Shown in pieces: positions 7,696 to 7,929 of a stretch of 7,929 nucleotides of DNA (position 1 is its first letter; every line of letters starts with the position of its first letter). Source of the DNA: Thiobacillus sp. (GTDB lineage: Bacteria > Pseudomonadota > Gammaproteobacteria > Burkholderiales > Thiobacillaceae); assembly GCA_003510325.1 (NCBI GenBank), contig DONB01000152.1, forward strand, positions 544-8,472, in the 5' to 3' direction. The notes beneath the pieces are model-generated. The model saw only the letters and a list, made by a program, of their open reading frames with translations, did not search any database and was not told the DNA's origin. The position numbers and the translations under genes were made by a program.

Positions 7696-7929
7696 TCAGG
7701 CGATGAGGCGGCGGGCATAGCTGCGGTTCAGCTGCGCCATTGGCAGCAGCATCAGCAGATCGGCGGTGTTGAAGTCCGGATCCCAGGCCGGCTCGCCGCA
7801 CACCATGGCGCCGAGCCGGGTATAGCCCTTGATCAGCGGCGGCAGCGCCGCCTGCTGGCCATCGTCGAGGGATTCGATCGGCAGGCGGGTACGCGGGGTG
7901 GCGCGCCATTCGATCGGCGCGAGATGGCG
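7696..7929 (-). CDS. olsB: OlsB-like GNAT N-acyltransferase, C-terminal part (5' end outside window)
   Basis: The last 77 residues of a protein whose beginning lies beyond base 7929. On the minus strand the frame is open from 7929 to TGA at 7698-7696. It contains LPPLIKGYTRLGAMVCGEPA, followed by WDPDFNTADLLMLLPM and a short basic end. This is the characteristic C-terminus of the COG3176 hemolysin-like / L-ornithine N-alpha-acyltransferase family. OlsB transfers a 3-hydroxyacyl group from acyl carrier protein to ornithine, making lyso-ornithine lipid at the inner membrane. The next gene on the same strand encodes a PlsC-type acyltransferase that fits the second step (OlsA), so the two probably form an olsBA operon. 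The GNAT acetyl/acyl-binding core is not visible here, so the family call rests on the tail and the neighbour. Confidence 0.82.
   Translation of the reverse strand, partial: RHLAPIEWRATPRTRLPIESLDDGQQAALPPLIKGYTRLGAMVCGEPAWDPDFNTADLLMLLPMAQLNRSYARRLIA

Noticed and set aside
6963..7706. 247-codon plus-strand frame opposite the PlsC-family gene
   Set aside because: It is an antisense shadow. The minus strand has the NHxxxxD and FPEG acyltransferase motifs.
7673..7909. 78-codon minus-strand frame at the right edge
   Set aside because: It overlaps the olsB-like gene in another frame. The frame ending at 7696 gives the recognisable OlsB C-terminus, while this one is P/A/R-rich without similarity.

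Overview
The window is an ordinary GC-rich bacterial chromosome segment packed with housekeeping genes. The protein families point to an autotrophy-capable betaproteobacterium, perhaps a Thiobacillus/Nitrosomonadales-type organism. The pointers are a phosphoglycerate kinase - PykA-type pyruvate kinase - Calvin-subtype class II aldolase gene order, a small periplasmic c551/c552-like cytochrome, Rep helicase, ApaH, and an OlsB/OlsA-type acyltransferase pair. The taxonomic placement is inferred from remembered protein resemblance and was not searched. I see no mobile element, CRISPR array, tRNA, rRNA or phage gene.

Layout. (1) Positions 1-3178, plus strand, central carbon metabolism: the 3' part of pgk, a strong intrinsic terminator, pyk, then fba 47 bp later, closed by a second intrinsic terminator. 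(2) Positions 3253-3622, plus strand: a cytochrome c gene with its own near-consensus sigma-70 promoter and a clear Shine-Dalgarno, so it is a separate transcription unit. (3) Positions 3675-6046, minus strand: a membrane-anchored glutaredoxin-like protein followed by rep, joined by an ATGA stop/start overlap. (4) Positions 6125-6946, plus strand: apaH, divergent from the glutaredoxin gene. (5) Positions 6882-7929, minus strand: the 3' end of an olsB-like N-acyltransferase gene followed by a PlsC-family acyltransferase gene, together a probable ornithine-lipid pair. The PlsC-family gene runs into the 3' end of apaH in an antisense overlap of 65 bp.

How the genes work together. Pgk and Fba serve both glycolysis/gluconeogenesis and the Calvin cycle, and pyk supplies the pyruvate exit. 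The cytochrome is a likely periplasmic electron shuttle. The glutaredoxin/Rep pair shares transcription and probably translation, with no obvious functional link. ApaH clears Ap4A-type dinucleotides. OlsB/OlsA would make phosphorus-free ornithine membrane lipids.

I did not find a convincing undescribed system. The points most worth a second look are the pgk-pyk junction (terminator plus an anti-SD-like leader), the grx-rep coupling, the olsBA-apaH convergent overlap, a possible internal promoter in pyk, and a 10-bp tandem repeat in the cytochrome signal-peptide region. The long antisense open frames opposite rep and fba look like GC-rich shadows.
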